Shown piece after piece: positions 1 to 11,160 of a stretch of DNA of 64,000 nt. Position numbers and translations under genes: made by a program. Origin of the DNA: Dreissena polymorpha. Its lineage: Eukaryota > Mollusca > Bivalvia > Myida > Dreissenidae. The notes below the pieces were generated by a model. The model made no database searches. It worked only from the letters and a program-made list of their open reading frames with translations, and was not told where the DNA came from. Location of the stretch: NCBI RefSeq assembly GCF_020536995.1, contig NC_068359.1, forward strand, positions 125,086,814 to 125,150,813, read 5' to 3'. Position 1 is the stretch's first letter. Each line of letters starts with the position of its first letter.

Positions 1-1854
1 AAACATGGTAAACTGGAAGTGATCAAGAGAGAGGTGAACCGGAATTAAGTAATTTGTTTGCTTTCGTGCATTGTACGTGTCTCTGGCTTGCATTTAGATT
101 TTTAATTTAAAACAAGATTTTGATAAACAATTAAGTATCAAAAGAATTTGTGTCGCAAAAATTATATCAATATAAAGTTTGTTCGTTTTAAGAAATAAGT
201 TCATGTAAAAAATTGCGGCCGCAATCTTTATTAAAAATTTTGCTTAACTCATGTTCTGATTCTGTATAACTGAAGGTTTTACAAGCTTTTATCGGCATCA
301 TTTTAATGTATGAAGCGAATTACTATTATTGTTTATTTTAAAGGTTAAATAAAGCCACGGCCTTTAAACAGTTTTCATTATAAATTTCCATTGTCATATG
401 TCCATGTCAGTTTGTTCCTAAAGCTTATGATCACGCTCAAACATGTTTTATTTACGTCGATCCGGGATATTCAGTCGGCGTTCAAAGTTTCTACGTCTAT
501 TAATGCAAGTCTGACGATAAGTTTTTTTTTTGCGCAAACTTGCAAACGAACGAGCGACCACTTCTAATAGTTGTACGCAATATTCAGTACTTAGTATCGC
601 GAGTAAAGACAAATTAAAAACGTTATACTACATATAACTTTTATTTATAAATATTTTATTTAAAATAAAAGTATTGTAGTCACGGTTAAGAGATAACATA
701 AAAATGAGGTGAAAATGAGGATCTGAACTATGGAATATCACATACATTTAAAACAACCTCAATCCATAAACAGTATTGGAACTATAAATGTAAAAGTCAC
801 CAATACAATATGACAGTGTGCTTATTTTTTAACAACACGCATATATAGAGAGAGAATATTTGTTCAATAAGTAAACTATCAGTTTTAATTCAGTGATATT
901 TCTCTATAAACCACCGAAAGCATAAACTATATCATAATAAAATGTTATCATATGAAACGCAGTAAAATTTTTAGACGCACGCATAATATAAACAATAACC
1001 ACAAAAGACATATTTCCGATTTGAGTTTATTAGTTTATTAAAGTCTTATCAGCATACATGTATATATAATCACAACATACAATAAAACATGACCGTAATA
1101 ATAATAAAATGCTGCCAATCGAAAGTATCGAGTTATAGGAGACTAGAGTATTTATTATATCAACACAAGAATCATCATATAATTATAGTGAAATGAAAGG
1201 GAGATAACCTCCGAATTTAAATTACAGAAAACTGCACCATGAACTACAGAGTTACCTCTCTTCCAAAGACCACAAAATTATATAGTCTCTACTTAACTCT
1301 GGGCATCAATTAAAACGTCGGTTAAAACATCTTTGTACATTCTTAGAGTTATGAGACTAAGTCACATATGGCAAAGTACAGTTTAAGACTATATAACATA
1401 ATAAAATTTTTGACCTCACCTTAAAATTTTCCATAAGAAATTAACCATAAAATATTGAAAGCTAAAATAAAGCACTATGTCTTACAAAGTCATATATCGC
1501 CTATGGTCAGACGATCTATGAACTGCGATTGATAAATCGCTTTTATACCAGACAGGAAACGGAGCTTCTGAGAGATAGGCGCTACTTTCAATGCTTTATT
1601 TGTAACTAAAGCACGAATCCGGCTAAAACAAATGTTCTGCATATACTTAATCGTATCGTAGTTCCCAGTATTTTACATACAAACATAATCATAAAACGAT
1701 TCATATCATGCACGTCAATCTTGTAACAAACACGCTTAACATTATTGATTGATTGACAACCAATTAATATGTATCAAATTAAATATGGAGCAATCACTTC
1801 TAATGGACACATCACCAATTAACTGGGCATGAATAAAAAATCGATTATATTAGA
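1..1854. other. AT-rich non-coding stretch
   Basis: I see no gene, RNA or clear repeat here. The DNA is strongly AT-rich with many stops in every frame. A NotI-like GCGGCCGC occurs near 216. The stretch ends at the left terminal inverted repeat of the next element. Confidence 0.6.
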
Positions 1855-3355
1855 CAATTGATCAGTTGCCAAAGTATCGATCGCTCCGCCCACATTCTTC
1901 GATCAGCCAATCAGATATCGATTTTTCACACATCCCTCAGCAAGGCTTATCTGGCCGCCATTTTGTCCGACAAACAAAGCGTATCGTACATATGGAATGG
2001 ACGTAATTTTTAAGAGTTTACACAGATTTTATATCAAATGCATGATCATTACTGTTCGATCATTATTCAAAATTGTAGGTGCTATACATACTTTATAAAA
2101 GGTTATTATTTTATCTTTATTTCTTGAACATATGAACGAATAATGAGAAAACAAACACAATAAATAGTGTAACCACACCAGTTGTGTGTTCTATAAAACG
2201 TGTTATACCGTTTGATGAACAATATTATTAAGCAATTTGGGCAACATAATAATTGCCACACGTGCTTATTAATCTCAGCGTAATTGTCGATGATTAATAA
2301 ATGACAGTATGTTGCGTGGATCTCAGAATGAAGGAACATTAAGGCATTGTTAGGTACTGTACACAAGAAAAGAAATATTTAATTACTTAAATGATTTCCA
2401 ATTATATATCTATTTTCTGTGGATCATAAACAATGGAAATTATTATAAATTGTTAACTTAAATATTGTTTTAACTAAAGTTAAAGCAACAAAAAGGTGAT
2501 TTCAACGCGGCTTAGCTAGCTTAAAGCGACTTCAAGTGTAAAATGTAAGGCTTATAATACAACAACAACATTTCTAACACAACATATATTGATACGGGGA
2601 GAAATGTGAAAATTGAAATTAACATATAAGGGCCATCTTGCTATAAATAAACAAATGCATCATATGATAAATGTATTCAATTCGGATGTTCGTGAACAGC
2701 ACCGTAATACCAAAATTTCATTTTTCGATAGTGAAATGTAGCAGGTTCCCATTAAACATAAATGAAATAAAATGCATATTAGATCTGTTAATGAAACCAC
2801 GAAATTAGGCCTGTATTATATTATGGTTACAATCAAAATTTAATTTATATCTAAATTAAAAAAATCGGTGTCTTTTTAAAAATAACACAATAAAACAAAG
2901 ATCTAAACATTTTTAATAAACGAAAAACCCATCATGATATGGATGTGTCATTTGCATTTAATAAAACCATTTTCAAAATTATATATGAATAGCAACCGGA
3001 TTCACTGCCAGACGGTTTAAATACAAGTTCAAAATCAATATGAAATAAATGCTCATTTTTACCACTGATTTTTCATCAACTTCCTATAATATGTATAAGA
3101 AACGTTTCTGATAGTTAACTCATTTATTTTGATTACGCCATTTCTCTCTAAAGCATTTATGATTGTATTAAAGTTGTACAAAGCAGTTTAGTTTAGTGTG
3201 CGGCTTTAATAAAAAGAGCATGATACATCGTTACAAGTATAGTATTTCACCCACGTAATGCGCTATAATTGCGATCTGCTTGTCGGAGTTTTCTAATCAC
3301 TAGACCACGTGACTATGTGGGCGGAGCGATCGATAATTTTGCGACTGGTCAATTA
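1855..3355. mobile_element. 1.5-kb non-autonomous DNA transposon with about 40-bp TIRs
   Basis: The left end (1855-1895) reads AATTGATCAGTTGCC and runs to a core ATCGATCGCTCCGCCCACAT. The right end (3315-3355) is its reverse complement, starting ATGTGGGCGGAGCGATCGAT. About 20 inner bases match perfectly and the outer 20 match imperfectly. The 1.4 kb between them is AT-rich and has no transposase; short open frames inside start at non-ATG codons and resemble nothing. A clean target duplication was not found, so the exact outer limits are uncertain by about 10 bp. It could be a deletion derivative of a larger TIR transposon. Family not assigned. Confidence 0.65.
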
Positions 3356-3798
3356 ATTGACTGTCGAAAATCTTAGACATTATATTCAATAGAGTTTTCA
3401 TAAACACCTGTATTGCGTTAAGAACGGTTGAATAACCGCCAAAAAACAACAAAGGAACATATCAAACAAATACTCATCATTTACACCTTTACAAACGCAA
3501 TATTTAACAAAACATACCAACAATCGATTCAATTAAAAGCCGTTACAACTAAAAAATTAAAACAATTACATACATTGGTAACAGTTTGTAAAACGATAAT
3601 GGTTTTCAATTAATTACATTTAATCATTCATAATCAAATGAATAAGAAGAAACAAACCGACAAGAAAGAAAATTTATCATTTTAAACACCTTTTTTCAAT
3701 TTAAACAAATCAAAATATCATTTCACCAAACGGACCGCTAACTAATCTATAACCCGCTGTAAGTAATAAAGTTTTAACGAAAAGGTGTAATAAAATAT

Positions 3799-3903
3799 AG
3801 GGCCGAATAAGCCTGGTCAATTTGGGCCGAAAAAGCTTGGTGCCGAATCGACCTGAATTTTCGGACTGGGCCGAAAGAGCTAGGTGCCGAAAAAGCTTGC
3901 TCC
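3799..3903. repeat. Degenerate short tandem repeat, GGCCGAA-core
   Basis: Five imperfect units of about 16-25 bp carry the core GCCGAA followed by AAGC or a variant (for example GGTGCCGAAAAAGCTT). They lie in otherwise AT-rich DNA. No coding potential is evident. Confidence 0.5.
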
Positions 3904-5986
3904 TTGTACATGTTGTTACATGTAGTAGTTTGGCCCTATACGTATATTAATGTATTTGCAATATCTGCTTATTTATAATTGCTTCATAAAATTTGTTTGT
4001 ATTCTTACCCAAAAAACATCATAAGCTTAAGAAACATTCACTGATTCATTTTAAAATATTCCATTTTATCATAAAGTTATTATTGAACATAGTACACAAA
4101 TGTTGTTTTTTTTTCTGGTTCTTGCTTCTCTTCGTTACTTTGGAAAGGGGGATTTTTATTCCGAAGTCGCTAATTTGCATGGCATCAGTAGGTTACATTT
4201 CTGCAGATTCTTCCACAACTTCATTGAAGCAGTTAACAACAGATTAATGAACACCAGGTAAATGTATAAAGTGCATTTTTTTCACATTTACTGACATTAT
4301 GCATATGTCCAAAAATCTTCTTCCGATACAGCACTCGTTTGTGCCGGCGCCTACTGGTTAAGGGGTGAATAAAAACTGTATGGGTTACCTATTCTTCCTC
4401 TGGATCACAATCCATTATCAAAGCAAACATTGATTTAAAATTTATGTTGATAAGTGTGTGTTTTTTACTTATGAATTTTAAACAATAAGTGACATTTCAA
4501 GCAGTTCACATTAAAAAAAGCTTACATATCTTACAAACAAGGCAATAAGACAATAATTGCAGTGAAGATGTTTGACGGTTTAGCTATTGATCTTAAACAT
4601 TTGGCAGGAATAGTTTTAGTTATTTTGACAAATAAGTGAAAATATTTAAATAACAAACATCGTCTATCAAGACTGAAAAAAATGAAGTGTCTAAAGATTA
4701 TGTAACATGTCTCAGAATGTTGATACCTTTAACTGCTTAATGAGTGGCAATAAATATAACTTATTATCAAATTATGACTTTTCAGATTTAAGAATGGACC
4801 TGAATTGTTAAGATGCAAACATGCATTTTATCCGATATTGCATATTCCTAATGTCATTGGTGCGGTGGACGGCACATTGATTCCAATCTGCAGACCACAT
4901 GTCAATGAGGAGGCCTATGTGTGCAGGAAGGGATTCCATGCACTGAACATACAAGCAGCTGTTGGTGACAAACTTAGAATATTATAAATCAATATGCAAT
5001 TTGAATCATCTGCTGATAAGAACATGAACAATAGAAATCAATATATAAAACAATCTTTTATAATGTATTAACAATTGAACAGCATGTGCTTTTACTGAAA
5101 TATTTATATTATACTTATTCATTTTGTGCACGTTCTCTGACTTAATTGGTTATTGTTATTTCTAAATTTTATCCCATCACCATATTTAATGTATGTAGGA
5201 CTTACACTGCAAGTAGATACATAATCAAAGTGTCTTTAAATAATAAATATTTTGGTATAGTGCACTTGCTAAAAGGTAACAGTTCACTGTTTCTTGCAAG
5301 TGCAGATAAGTTGTCTCCTTCACTTAATTGCACTATATGTTATGTGTAATATGTAAACAGTTGTTTACTTCTAGATTCATTGATGTAGTGGCACGATGGC
5401 CCGGGTTCATATATTATTTTGTAAGCTAAAATACACTAATTTTAATATTTTTTTAGAAAATAATGTGTAAATGGATTCGTTTTTACTTATAAGTGTATGT
5501 TATAAACGGTGTAATAATGGAAAGGCACAACTTGCTGATTTTAAACAAAAAAAGAACTTATCTCTATCATCAGTAAAAAAGCGTTAAAAGAATTAATGGT
5601 TACATTGTTTAACACGATTTTGTTCATTTAAAAAAAATCACCACAATGTCTTTATCTCTTTTGTAATCTTTTATGCTCTTAAATGTTGCACCACAGTTTT
5701 ATTCACAAGTAGCATGATTATGCTGGTCAGCACAAGGCTTGCTTTCTAAAGATTCCTTAACTTGTTTTATAAAATATGGTACGAAATGACAATTCTTGCT
5801 AGATCCTATATTTATGTTTATTAAAAAAAAATAACAAGATAAGTATTGAAGCAAAGCATCAAAGGGCGTCGAGAATTTCAGTGTAAAAGGCACTCAATGA
5901 AGTTACATGGAACGATTTTTTTTCTACTGTAAATATTAATATATTGGCCGATTATTTTAAACAAAATAGAAAAAAGATACTGGTAT

Positions 5987-6097
5987 AACCATTATCTATA
6001 ATTTTGTGTTATAACCCCCAAATAACCATTATTTATGATGTTGTGTTATAACCCCCAAATAACCATTATCTATGATTTTGTGTAGTAACCCCCAAAT
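5987..6097. repeat. Three tandem copies of a 37-bp unit
   Basis: The unit begins AACCATTATCTATAATTTTG and ends AACCCCCAAAT. Three head-to-tail copies differ at a few positions each. It lies in the large gap between blocks of the Harbinger pseudogene. Confidence 0.9.
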
Positions 6098-6229
6098 ATT
6101 TCGTAGTTCATTTTATTTTACATTGGTTTCCTTTTTTACTGGCATCCGTGTGCAGTTTTCATTAATGGAACAGAACTGTGTAGGTTTTAAAAAATCTGCT
6201 TCATCTTGTAAGCGTAATTTCATATTTTT

Positions 6230-6905
6230 CTCAACTTCAAGGGGATATGATTCTGAACTTATTCTTAACGTTGCTCATTTACGTTAGGGGTTGAGTACTC
6301 ATTGATATGAAAACACTGTAAAAGTTTGAAAAAAAAATTGAATGAAAACTGTAAATTGCATAAAGAAGCTGCATTTCACAAAACTTTGAAATTCAGTAAA
6401 AGATCATAATAGATTTATTGCTCCAATATTCATCATTTTCAATAGGGTTCGAGTAATACTGATATAAAACACTTAACAAGTTTGGAAAGATTCAGACGAA
6501 AGTTGTGAAATCTTTTACACAAGTGGAAATTGTTTATTTTGTCAAATTTAAAAGAAAAAAAATCTGGACTTATTGTTCCGATGTTTCTCATTTTGAATGA
6601 GGTCAAAATGCTCATTGATATGAAGACACTGTAAGTTTGGAAAGAATCTGATGAAAAATGTTGACATAATCACCTAACCAAGCAGTTTTTCACTTTTATT
6701 TTTAAATTCAAAGAGACTTAACTCTGGACTTATGATCCGATTTTGCTCATATAGAGTTTGGGTTGGGTCCTTATTGATAAAAAAATCTGTGCAAGTTTGG
6801 GAACAATCGGATGAAAATTTTGGACTTCGAACAACGATTTCAAAATTTCTCAAATTCTAAGGAAGATAACTATGGACGTAATGGTCGGATAATGCTAAAG
6901 GACCC
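6230..6905. repeat. Diverged tandem repeat, about 150-bp period
   Basis: About four and a half diverged units recur at roughly 150 bp. Each carries a version of CTGGACTTATTGTTCCGAT, then CTCATTGATATGAAGACACT, then AGTTTGGAAAGAATCGGATG. Units start near 6242, 6400, 6550, 6710 and 6857. Similarly phrased repeats are, from memory, common in bivalves. Non-coding. Confidence 0.75.
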
Positions 6906-6921
6906 ATACCACCTGGATAGT

Positions 6922-7101
6922 AATACGTGTCGCGCTTCGCGCTCTATATGTGGTTCTTAAAAAAAAAACTCCGAGGAGTGCTTGACTCTAGGGAAAAGGG
7001 TTGCTGGGACACAGCTCCTCCTTGATAAGCGGCTGATTCCTTTATCGCAACTCATTGTTACAATCAAAAATACGTGTCGCGCTTCGCGCTCTATATGTGG
7101 T
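6922..7101. repeat. 33-bp perfect direct repeats flanking 114 bp
   Basis: The same 33 bp occurs at 6922-6954 and 7069-7101. It contains GTGTCGCGCTTCGCGCTC, an internal GCGC-TTC-GCGC dyad, followed by TATATGTGGT. The sequence between (an A-run, then GGAGTGCTTGACTC) shows no gene. Could be the ends of a small repeat family. Confidence 0.8.
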
Positions 7102-7380
7102 AGGGATAGTACTTAGGGCCTATGATAGACAACCATAAATACATGGATAATAGATGTGTTGTTTGCATTTATTAGCTAATATAAAAACACGTGTATTTTT
7201 GTAAGATATTTAAGTGATGTAAGAAAATTTAATTAACGTTGTCACCACGCGGCATCCATTAATTTTAATAAAAATGTCCAATTGTAGTAAAATGATTTTT
7301 AAATGTCTACATAAAATAAAGCTTTATTATATTTATTAACCTGACTGAAAAAAATGTTAGCCGCCGAACTGTTCCGTTCG

Positions 7381-7470
7381 TGCCGGAACCCGGGATTGAA
7401 CCGAGGGCCTTTGGATGATTGTTGCGTAAACAACTTCAGTCTAACGCTCTCCCAACTGAGCTTTTCCGGC
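7381..7470 (-). tRNA. tRNA-Phe(GAA) with an apparent 17-nt intron
   Basis: On the minus strand the 90 nt fold as a tRNA. The acceptor GCCGGAA pairs perfectly with TTCCGGC, followed by discriminator A. The D arm is GCTC-AGTTGGGA-GAGC, the anticodon loop begins CTGAAG (anticodon GAA, Phe), and the T arm is CTCGG-TTCAATC-CCGGG. Removing 17 nt after position 37 (TTGTTTACGCAACAATC) gives a 73-nt body. The anticodon stem TTAGA/TCCAA has one A-C mismatch. The Pol III A box (AGCTCAGTTGGG) and B box (GGTTCAATCC) are intact, and a T7 run lies about 25 nt past the 3' end as a possible terminator. It sits inside the gap of the Harbinger pseudogene. The stem mismatch leaves a tRNA pseudogene possible. Confidence 0.8.
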
Positions 7471-8591
7471 TGACATCATTTATGTACTGCTATTTGGTGA
7501 AGTTGTGTACAGCGATCGTTATTATATGTCTAATAATAAACTAATGCATTGTACGTTTTCGTACCACTACGCCTTCCAATAAACTTGCTTGCGCGATAGG
7601 TCGTCAAATATCGTACTACATTGATTCTCCACTAAATAAGCACATTAGAAAAACCACAAAATAAATATATTTTGATTATGTTTTGTTTTTATACAAAACC
7701 AGAAAGTTTCGCGTATTTGCCCAGTCTCTGCGATCTTTCCCCTGTGATCAGTTGTGGATCAGTTATTAATTAAAACAATTAGCGTTGCATTATTGGCAAT
7801 AAATGTTGTAATAAATGTAATAGACACAAATGCAGTACTTATTTGCATTAATTTGCACAAAAAATAACCACTATGCAAGATATTTTTAAAACAAAATATA
7901 TACATTGATCCGTAAAATAACTTCTCCCATAAGCGAAAAAAATGCATTACATACTAGTCGCCGCTCTCCAGAGCGACGCCAATAATTAAACACATGACTA
8001 TTTGGCTGCGAATGACGTAGGACATCTGGGTGACAGCGGTTATTTACTGAGACCATACTTGGTGACTCCGCTGTCCGATCCAACAATACCTGCAGAGGAA
8101 CGCTTCAATGCATCATTAGTAACGGGCCGCATGGTGGTAGAGAAAACATTTGGTGTCCTCAAGTCTCGATTTAGGTATTTTAAACTAAAAACTTCTTTAA
8201 AACAGCAACAAAAAAATATGTTAAGCTCTACTTATATAATAGCATATAATGTCTGTGCCGCTTATGTATTGATTACAAATGTGCGTAAGACTTGAAGAAT
8301 AATACTTCTTTATATAAATCAATATTATTAGTTATTTCCAGATGCCTCCATAAATGTGGTGGTTGTTTGCTATTCAACCCAAAAAAGTCTGCTAAAGTGG
8401 TCATGGCGTGTATGCGGCTGCACACTTTTTGTGTCACGCGAAATGTTCCACTGCACATGAGGCCATAGAAGTTGAGGCTGATGATCACGACATGCCAGTT
8501 CAAATAGCCGAAAATAGAGATGGTCAGAACAGAAGGCGAGAATTAATATTATATGTAAAGATTTAAATAATAGATTGTATATGTAAACATT

Positions 8592-9146
8592 CATATATTG
8601 TTCAGAATCCACTGGTGCAGCACTTGATGCGGACTCATCAATGGGCCACGCTGGAAAAAGTATATGTATAGTTAATCTCACATGAAAAGTAAAACAGATT
8701 GCACATTTAAGTTATTTTTTAAGTGAACGCATGCCATGTTATCATGTTAGTTTGTTCAAATCATATGTACTTGCAAATTCATACCATAAAAGAATGTAAA
8801 CCATGAGTATGGTTATTTGCTATATATCAATATTTTCCATGTACTGTCATTTGAGGTACTAATTTTTTTACTTGTACATACATGATCTTCTAAATATTGA
8901 ATAAGTTATTGTTATATGACTTGTTAATAAATGGTTGATTACAGTAAAGCAATGAATACATACCAATGGAGTTCATTAGAAAAATGTCCCCATGATCATT
9001 TACACCAGAGATAGAGCAGCTTGGTATAACCGTCAGTGTCTGAATTTGAATTTAAAACAGGAATTACATTGATGAATATACATAATTTTATCATATTACT
9101 CACGCCTGAATCAATGTGCTCACTCCACCAGTTCTTCCCTAGTTCA
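8592..9146 (-). CDS. Unidentified exon chain opposite the Harbinger pseudogene (partial)
   Basis: Three minus-strand blocks are joined by good splice signals with compatible phases. Block 1 (9146-9104) encodes ELGKNWWSEHIDSG and ends at donor GTGAGT. Block 2 (9039-8964, after TTCAG, before GTATGT) encodes TLTVIPSCSISG and VNDHGDIFLMNSI. Block 3 (from 8650 after TTTCCAG) encodes AWPIDESASSAAPVDSEQYM; its 3' end is not fixed. Phase is kept across both introns. I do not recognise the protein. PIF/Harbinger elements usually carry a second, Myb/SANT-like gene beside the transposase, often oppositely oriented, and this may be its C-terminal part. That is inference only. The frame continues antisense over the transposase 3' block, which is probably fortuitous. 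Confidence 0.4.
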
Positions 9147-9480
9147 CTAGAGATCTCAATAATATAAACAAATTCATTTTTTCACTGTTAAAATGAAATT
9201 TGCTAGGCTATTGTGTTTCTTCTGATTATAGTGTATATGTCTTATATTTTCTTAGTAATCAATTCACAAGAAAAATACACTCTCATTGTATAATAATATA
9301 ATCGTTACATTTCAAATGCACTTTTATCCTACAGCTAAATGATTTTATAGAACAAATACGATTCATACAGAAAAGATAAGGTTTTCTCCACGGTTATTTT
9401 TAGATAAGGTTTATTCCACAGTTATTTTTAGAACATAGGGACTACTTTTTTTGGCCTTTCACCCCTGATTGCGTCATTCA

Positions 9481-9745
9481 GGGCCCGTTTTCACCAAACA
9501 ATTCTTAGACTTAAGTCTAAGAATAAAGAAAATTCTTTAAATTATAATATTCAAGAATTTCTTTAATTTTGAGTCAAACTCTGCAGTAAACATCTATATC
9601 TATATTATTCTTCATATAGAACATTTTGTTAATGACATAATCACCAGTGGAGGCCTGTATATATTCAAACACTGAACACATTTTTCTTGGTTCCAAGTCT
9701 ATTTTTTATTCTTAAGTCTTAGAATCGGTTGGTGAATACGGGCCC
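9481..9745. mobile_element. 265-bp MITE with about 35-bp TIRs
   Basis: The left end GGGCCCGTTTTCACCAAACA (9481) extends through CTTAGACTTAAG to about 9515. It mirrors the right end, whose reverse complement begins GGGCCCGTATTCACCAACCG and carries TAAGACTTAAG. The interior is AT-rich and non-coding. No clear target duplication was found. Confidence 0.8.
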
Positions 9746-9807
9746 AGGTCATTGGGTACGCAGTCGTTTAACGAGTTAACGAGTGTGTGTGTTTACGATG
9801 GAATATT

Positions 9808-9936
9808 TAGAGGATTATACACGGCTGAGATGGGCCGAGCAGTGATAATCGGTCCGCAGGGGGCATAACCCTGGTTTGCGACCTGGGGCCGATTATCACT
9901 GCCCGGCCCGGCTCAGCCGTGTATTGACGTCTATAA
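9808..9936. mobile_element. GC-rich palindromic foldback MITE (family A)
   Basis: The core 9818-9923 is a near-perfect inverted repeat: left TACACGGCTGAGATGGGCCG and right CGGCCCGGCTCAGCCGTGTA, with CAGTGATAATCGG and its complement in both arms. Weaker pairing extends outwards to about 9808 and 9936. It is far more GC-rich than its surroundings and carries no ORF of note. Confidence 0.8.
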
Positions 9937-10997
9937 TATATATCTTACTTTTATACTAAATTATAGATGGGCACAGGTTTTGAGTCAAACTATAATACTA
10001 TTTTGGTTCTTCACTTAAATTTATGAAGAACCAGCTTTCCGTACTTTTATTTTCATTCAATTGATTACGCAATTTATGACGTATCTCGTGTGACGTAATT
10101 TAAATGACGAAACTAGCTAGACTCTTTGGATTTAAGGACAACATACATTTGGACTTGGAGGGTTTTTATTTAGCAATTAAATATTTTTTAAGCATCGAAC
10201 GATTATTGTGTGTGTTTACGATGGATTATTATCATATTATGAATGTGAATAACAGTGTTGGGATATAAAACTGGAATGAAACTGGTGAGATTGCATTTTC
10301 GAATTCGTTAAAATGTCGAATGTAATCCGAATAACGCGATGTTTTGTTGAACAATTGATGGATTAAATTTAAGAAAAGTATCAGTAAATTGTTCTTTAAC
10401 TGTTCGAAGGAAATCGATGTTGAGTTAAAGGGGTAATTTCTTTGATGAATAAGTCGTTTCTTTGTCAGTCGATCAAAGAATGTGTATTCACAAAGAATTG
10501 CCTGCTTGCATCCAGTGCGTTAAAATGGAAAAGATAGATGGCGATGAAAAAATGTGTCCAGAATTTAAACTCGTCATGGAAGCAAATTAAACTTTACGAA
10601 AATAAACATGGTTAGAAGATCTACACAACTTCTCGTAGGTTTCTACACATTTTGTAAATTTCAAAATGGCAGCCATTTTTGTTTTTGGTATTTTACAGTG
10701 ATGAAACCAGAATTGTAGTTTGAACACAAACGTCTGTGTTCTACTTGAATGTGTAACATTTGGAACGCTGATCAAATTTGAATCGAGGAGTATAGCGATA
10801 TTTTGTCTCGTTACTCTTCTTTTGCGTGGAATTCTTAAGGACTATTTCGAGTTCCGTAAACGGGAAATATCACAATTAATATTACTACGCAATGTTAGAT
10901 TCAGCTATTTTAATGTGTTTTTGCTTTTATTTTATAAATTAAAGTCTACTATTTTTATTGCATCAGAAATAAGTTAAATAAAAAAAAAATTGTAGGA
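9937..10997. other. No gene recognised
   Basis: AT-rich DNA. GTGTGTTTACGATGGA occurs both at about 9788 and at about 10209, a short direct repeat around the palindrome and its right flank. Two open frames (10587-10775 minus, 10720-10977 plus) resemble no family and lack coding-like composition. Confidence 0.5.
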
Positions 10998-11160
10998 TAA
11001 ATAGAATACTATGTTAGTGTGATCCTGTACTTAAATTTATCCCTCTCGTCTCAGAAAGGCTTACAAGGCTCGGCAAGCCTCGCCATGTAAACCTTTCTTC
11101 ACTCGCGGGATAAATTTAAGTACACAATCATTATCACACTAACATAGTATTCTCTATTTT
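10998..11160. mobile_element. Palindromic foldback MITE (family B)
   Basis: The left arm AATAGAATACTATGTTAGTG and then GTACTTAAATTTATCCC are mirrored by GGGATAAATTTAAGTAC and CACTAACATAGTATTC on the right. The loop is GC-rich (GGCTCGGCAAGCCTCGCC). The arm termini match those of the palindrome at 20815-20966, so the two form one family with different cores. Confidence 0.85.

Larger units (their letters stand above)
4786..8566 (+). pseudogene. HARBI1-like PIF/Harbinger transposase, split and decayed
   Basis: Four exon-like blocks in order match the DDE nuclease of HARBI1/PIF-Harbinger proteins. Block A (4786-about 4985, after acceptor TTTTCAG) reads NVIGAVDGTLIPI, with the first catalytic Asp in GAVDGT, then YVCRKGFHALNIQA. 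Block B (5375-5420, acceptor TTCTAG, donor GTAAGC) reads FIDVVARWPG, the start of the second-Asp motif, but the expected STHDS is altered. Block C (about 8021-8174) reads LGDSGYLLRPYLVTPLSDPT and VVEKTFGVLKSRFR with the third catalytic Glu. Block D (8342-8566) continues in frame across a 167-bp GT-AG intron as RCLHKCGGCLLFNPKKSAKV, then ACMRLHTFCVTRNVPLH. A frameshift near 8450 precedes the C-terminal GQNRRRELIL and a TAA. The 2.6-kb gap between B and C holds tandem repeats and a tRNA. No N-terminal HTH exon was recognised. Could be an old transposon copy or a dead domesticated gene. Confidence 0.8.

Noticed and set aside
8002-8295. Continuous 97-codon frame as the full transposase C-terminus
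   Set aside because: After KSRFR the frame runs into an intron; the motif continues across 8175-8341 at RCLHKCGG, so the rest of the frame is intronic.
8370-8681. 103-codon minus-strand frame as one gene
   Set aside because: Its left half is antisense to the Harbinger 3' exon; only the part near 8592-8650 is backed by splice signals.
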